In this document: in pieces, positions 60,903 through 64,000 of the stretch
Layout of the letters: each line of letters starts with the position of its first letter
Numbering within the stretch: position 1 is the first letter of the stretch
NCBI RefSeq assembly: GCF_031127875.1
Contig: NZ_JARXIA010000008.1
Span: forward strand, 1 to 64,000
Origin: Pelagicoccus sp. SDUM812005
GTDB lineage: Bacteria > Verrucomicrobiota > Verrucomicrobiia > Opitutales > Opitutaceae
Length of the DNA stretch: 64,000 bases
Direction: 5' to 3'
Notes under the pieces: generated by a model
Told to the model about the DNA's origin: nothing
Databases searched by the model: none
The model's input: the letters and a program-made list of their open reading frames with translations, nothing else
Made by a program: the position numbers and the translations under genes

Positions 60903-61744
60903 ACCGACTACTCTCCCCGCAAACGCCTAGCCAATCCCCCGCCCTCTGCCTTCGCACCCATTCCGACGGCACCATCCCGCTAAACTGTTCGCCCCTGGAC
61001 CTCTTCAACCAAGCCGCTCCACGCTTCGATAACCTCTACCTGCAAAGCAAACACGACTTCGCCCGGCTCGTAGCCATCATCGAGCCACCCACCCTCGACT
61101 GGGTCGAAATCGGAAGCTTCGCCTACTCGCCAGACCATCGCTTCATTCTCCACCCCGCCGCAACCAGCCAACTCCTCTCCCGCGTGCAACACTGCGACTG
61201 CTGCGGCAGCCCCGGACGCGTCGAACTTCGCAACGAGCACGGCCAAGAGCGCCTCCAACTCTGCGCCCCCAACCAAATCCCCGCCTACCAGTGGGGACGC
61301 TACGTGCAAGCCCTCTCCCAAACGAAAATGCCTGTCCCTGCGACCGGCACACCCCGCCCCTTTCCCCGTATCCCCGGCAACACTACGGAGCTTCCCTTCC
61401 ACCCCTTCCTGCTAGCCACCCTCCTGAGCCTGCTCAGCGACCAAGGCCGCAGCGTCGAAGTCACCCTCGTCAACGAAGTCTCCAGCAACCGACGGCCCCT
61501 CAAGCCGGATATCGTCGAAGTCGAGGACACCCTGCTCACCTGCAGCTCCCCGCTCAGCTCCCTCCAGCTCGATCTCGCCGCCGTCGAAAAGCTAAGCCTC
61601 GCCCTCACCGCTAAAGGCGCCCCTCAGCTCTACGCTTCCGGCCCCGACCGCTCCCAACTCCTGCTCCTCGAAGCAGCCGACACCCCAGAAGACCGCCGCG
61701 CCCTCACCGACATCCTCCATGATCACATACCCGAACTCATCTAA
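60899..61744 (+). CDS. hypothetical protein with a CDCCG motif in the iron/heme operon
   Basis: A 281-residue cytoplasmic protein. A Cys cluster QHCDCCGSPGRVEL sits near residue 100, and the C-terminal third (about 205-275) contains VEVEDTLLTCSSPLSSLQLD and LTAKGAPQLYASGPDRSQL. Distant similarity to ChuX/HmuS-type hemin-handling proteins crossed my mind because of that C-terminal shape and the heme receptor downstream, but no heme-binding signature is clear. It is coupled to the preceding gene by an ATGA overlap. Confidence 0.7.
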   Translation: MNRLLSPQTPSQSPALCLRTHSDGTIPLNCSPLDLFNQAAPRFDNLYLQSKHDFARLVAIIEPPTLDWVEIGSFAYSPDHRFILHPAATSQLLSRVQHCDCCGSPGRVELRNEHGQERLQLCAPNQIPAYQWGRYVQALSQTKMPVPATGTPRPFPRIPGNTTELPFHPFLLATLLSLLSDQGRSVEVTLVNEVSSNRRPLKPDIVEVEDTLLTCSSPLSSLQLDLAAVEKLSLALTAKGAPQLYASGPDRSQLLLLEAADTPEDRRALTDILHDHIPELI

Positions 61745-61757
61745 GCCCAGCCCCGCC

Positions 61758-61853
61758 GTGACCCGAAAACAAGCCGACCTCGCCCGCAGCGCCCTCTGCA
61801 TCATCGGCCCGCTCTGCCTCCTGCTCGCCTTCATCCTGCTCGTCCACAGCTAA
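61758..61853 (+). CDS. 31-residue single-span membrane peptide
   Basis: A GTG-started frame encoding MTRKQADLARS and then a hydrophobic helix (ALCIIGPLCLLLAFILLV) ending in HS and TAA. It begins 13 bp after the preceding stop and 28 of its 31 codons end in G or C, as in the genes around it. Positive residues precede the helix. No family was recognised; it is too short to be found by standard gene callers. Confidence 0.6.
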   Translation: MTRKQADLARSALCIIGPLCLLLAFILLVHS

Positions 61854-61939
61854 GGGCACGGTCCCCCTCCGCCTACCCATTCGAATTGACTCGCCGCCGC
61901 CCTTGCCCCCTTCAATGGAAGCAGAACCACGCGACCGCC

Positions 61940-62590
61940 ATGCAAGACGATTCGAACTACCAAGCCCTCGCCCAAATTCTCCGCCAGCGCCGGACCACCA
62001 AAGCCATGGCCGACGCCCCCTGGCCCCCAAGCGACCCCGCCCCCGCCGCCATCGAAAAAATCCTCGCCGCCGCCACCGAAGCCCCCTTCCACAAGCCCGC
62101 AGCCCGCGAAAACCGCTCCGGAGCGCTAGCCGGCATCCAACCCTGGCGCTGCTACGTCCTCGACTCGGAAAACTGCCGCAAGCTCCGCCAGCTTCTCATC
62201 GAGCAAGGCGACAATACCAAGATCCCCCAAATGCTCGCCGTCGCCGATTACCTGATACAAGTCACCTGGCTCCCCAACCCCGCCGCCGAGCCCAGCGACG
62301 CCCTCTTCGAACCGAGTATCCAAAACATGGAACACATCGCAGCCGCGTCCGCCGCGATCCAAAACATGCTGCTCGCCGCCACCACCCTCGAATTCCCCAA
62401 CTACTGGTCCAGCGGCGGCGCCCTCCGCTCCGCCGAAACCTTCAGCCTGCTCGGCATCCCCCCGACCGAGATCCTCCTCGGCTCCCTCTTTCTCTTCCCG
62501 CAAGACCTCGCCGACGCCACCACCAAAGCCGGCGGACTCCGCCACTCCCGTAGCCCCCACCAAGACTGGGCCCGCTACGTGACCTTGTAA
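61940..62590 (+). CDS. nitroreductase-family (FMN) protein
   Basis: A 216-residue protein of the nitroreductase fold. The FMN-binding start RQRRTTKAMADAP, APFHKPAARENR, IQPWRCYVLDSE and IAAASAAIQNMLLAATTLEF, and the GIPPTEILLGSLFLF end, follow the family order. I chose the ATG at 61940 because family members start a few residues before RRT/RRS. It probably reduces a substrate with NAD(P)H. Its place in an operon before a heme-type receptor suggests a role in iron or heme release. Confidence 0.8.
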   Translation: MQDDSNYQALAQILRQRRTTKAMADAPWPPSDPAPAAIEKILAAATEAPFHKPAARENRSGALAGIQPWRCYVLDSENCRKLRQLLIEQGDNTKIPQMLAVADYLIQVTWLPNPAAEPSDALFEPSIQNMEHIAAASAAIQNMLLAATTLEFPNYWSSGGALRSAETFSLLGIPPTEILLGSLFLFPQDLADATTKAGGLRHSRSPHQDWARYVTL

Positions 62591-62620
62591 TGCCGGTCGC
62601 CCCGACGCCTCGTCTAAAAT

Positions 62621-62684
62621 AATCCCTCTCGGGGCGCGATAAATCCTGCTCGGGGCTGAGGCGTCGACCGATTTTCGCCATAGT
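62621..62684 (+). promoter_or_regulatory. tandem 21-bp repeat D with -10 of the heme-type TBDT
   Basis: Copies AATCCCTCTCGGGGC (from 62621) and AATCCTGCTCGGGGC (from 62642) are exactly 21 bp apart. CATAGT (62679-62684) starts 37 bp after the second copy begins. The expected transcript start is near 62691, 14 bp before the ATG at 62705. Confidence 0.75.
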
Positions 62685-62704
62685 CGCGGACTCTGCAAAC
62701 CCGC

Positions 62705-64000
62705 ATGGCAAAAATCATGACTACCCAGCAAACTTTCAACTCTCTCGCGACCGCCCTAGGATTCCTCGGCGCCACGACCCTTTCCTTCGCCCAAAGCGAA
62801 GTCAGCGCCTCCGAGGACGTCATCGACCTCGCCCCCTTCGTGGTATCCGGAGAAACCTACGCCTTCGGCGCCCAAAAGATCGTCCACGTCACCGACAAGG
62901 ACCTAGAGCGCCTGCAGGCCGTCGACCTCGCCGACATCTTCTCCCAAGACCCCTCCATCATGGTGGGCGGAGGCATCTCCGCTGCTGAAAAAATCTACGT
63001 GCGCGGCATCGAGGACAAGATGCTCAACGTCTCCGTCGACGGAGCCACCCAAGCTGGCTACCTCTCCCACCACCAAGCCCAGTACTCCATCGAGCCCGAA
63101 CTGCTCAAGTTCGCCGAAGCCGAGCCTGGGGCCGGAGCGGCTTCCGCCGGACCGGGCGCCCTCGCCGGCGTGATCCGCTTCGAAAACAAAGGCGCCGCCG
63201 ACTTCCTCGAAGGCGACGACACCTTCGGCTCCTTCGCCAAAGTCAGCTACGGCAGCAACGGCGACCAGCTCAAGCTCACCGGAGCCCTATACGGAAACGT
63301 CAACTCCACCCTCTCCGCCCTCTTCGCCTACACGTATTCAGAATCCAACGACTATAAGGACGGCAACGGCGACACCGTGGAACTCACCAGCAGCGACACC
63401 GACCGCGCCTTCCTCAAGCTCGACGCCCAGATCGACGCCAACCAGACGCTCGACTTCAGCTTCGAAGACCGCAGCAACGAAGGTACCTTCCGCCACCGAC
63501 CTAACTTCTACGGCGACTTCAACCACCCTCGGGCCCCGAACGATCCCGTCTTCATGACCTTCGACCGCCAAACCGCCACCCTCGGCTACGGCTACGTCGC
63601 CTCCGATCGCAACCTGGACCTCCAGGCCAAGCTCTACCACACCGACAACAGCGTCGACCGCGCCGACCAATACGAGATGGGCTACGAAAGCCTCGGCTTC
63701 GACCTCTCCAACACCGCCGCCTACAGCGACCACACCGTCAACTACGGACTCAACTACCGCGACGACACTGCCTACTTCACCGGCAAGGGCCAAACAACTC
63801 TCCGCCCTCCCTTCTCCAGCTTCCTCCCACCGCTCGTCTACACCACCATCCCAGACGAGACCATCGAGATCCTCGGCTTCTTCGCCCAAGACGAATGGCA
63901 AGTCACCGACAGGCTCCAAGCTTCCTTCGGTATCCGCTGGGACGAATACGAATACAGCGACAAGGACGGCCAAACCTTCAAGGACTCCGGCTTCTCTCCC
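62705..64000 (+). CDS. TonB-dependent heme/hemoglobin-type receptor (partial, runs off the end)
   Basis: The first 432 residues of an outer-membrane receptor, open to the window edge. It has a signal peptide (cleaved after SFAQ), pre-plug EDVIDLAPFVVSGE, then LADIFSQDPSIMVGGG, KIYVRGIEDKMLNVSVDGATQAG and the PGALAGVIRFENKGAADFL block, typical of HutA/HmuR-like heme or hemoglobin receptors. ATG codons at 62705 and 62717 are both possible; the first is nearer the expected transcript start. It has its own promoter (repeat D) behind the nitroreductase gene. Confidence 0.85.
   Translation, partial: MAKIMTTQQTFNSLATALGFLGATTLSFAQSEVSASEDVIDLAPFVVSGETYAFGAQKIVHVTDKDLERLQAVDLADIFSQDPSIMVGGGISAAEKIYVRGIEDKMLNVSVDGATQAGYLSHHQAQYSIEPELLKFAEAEPGAGAASAGPGALAGVIRFENKGAADFLEGDDTFGSFAKVSYGSNGDQLKLTGALYGNVNSTLSALFAYTYSESNDYKDGNGDTVELTSSDTDRAFLKLDAQIDANQTLDFSFEDRSNEGTFRHRPNFYGDFNHPRAPNDPVFMTFDRQTATLGYGYVASDRNLDLQAKLYHTDNSVDRADQYEMGYESLGFDLSNTAAYSDHTVNYGLNYRDDTAYFTGKGQTTLRPPFSSFLPPLVYTTIPDETIEILGFFAQDEWQVTDRLQASFGIRWDEYEYSDKDGQTFKDSGFSP

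Overview
The window reads as chromosome of a GC-rich, Gram-negative Verrucomicrobiota bacterium, most likely of class Opitutia (Pelagicoccus-like, a guess from gene style, not proven). Supporting signs are many TonB-dependent outer-membrane receptors (TBDTs), a very large mosaic secreted protein with a Verrucomicrobia-type C-terminal tail, weak Shine-Dalgarno sites, a strong preference for C in the third codon position, and RND efflux and outer-membrane phospholipase genes. I see no rRNA, tRNA, CRISPR array, prophage or insertion sequence. About 43 protein genes can be supported; the last one runs off the right end.

Left part (0-23 kb): a secreted M16 zinc peptidase; a CobW-type GTPase; an amidohydrolase; a three-gene RND efflux operon (adaptor, pump, TolC) behind a small palindrome; a DUF6807 lipoprotein; a YfiR - hybrid histidine kinase pair facing a TBDT; an alpha/beta hydrolase; two GTG-started paralogous membrane coiled-coil proteins, one ending in a kinase-dimerisation-like domain without its histidine; and a MYG1/DHH-like protein.

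Middle (23-43 kb): a 2480-residue secreted protein (beta-helices, cadherin-like domains, seven PD40 propeller blades); a DtxR-type regulator - rmuC - map run; a response regulator with a Cys-rich tail; a Smr protein; a periplasmic TonB_C-only protein; a GNAT acetyltransferase broken by one missing base; an OMPLA-like phospholipase; a SpoIIE-type phosphatase with a STAS partner; and aconitase A.

Right part (43-64 kb) is an iron/heme region: peroxiredoxin, a TBDT behind a perfect palindrome, aconitase B, a catecholate-siderophore-type TBDT with PiuC and a TPR-like protein, a second siderophore-type TBDT with a PepSY membrane protein, a RedB-like thioredoxin-fold protein coupled to a hybrid kinase, and an operon of two unknown proteins, a 31-residue membrane peptide and a nitroreductase, followed by a heme/hemoglobin-type TBDT.

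The most striking unexplained signal is a tandem direct repeat (consensus AATCCCKCTCGGRGC, two copies exactly 21 bp apart) present four times, each directly before one of the three iron/heme receptors or the unknown operon. In all four a -10-like hexamer starts 37-38 bp after the second copy begins. This predicts a regulon switched on by one activator bound at about -63 and -42, as AraC/XylS-type activators do; no AraC-type gene is visible here.
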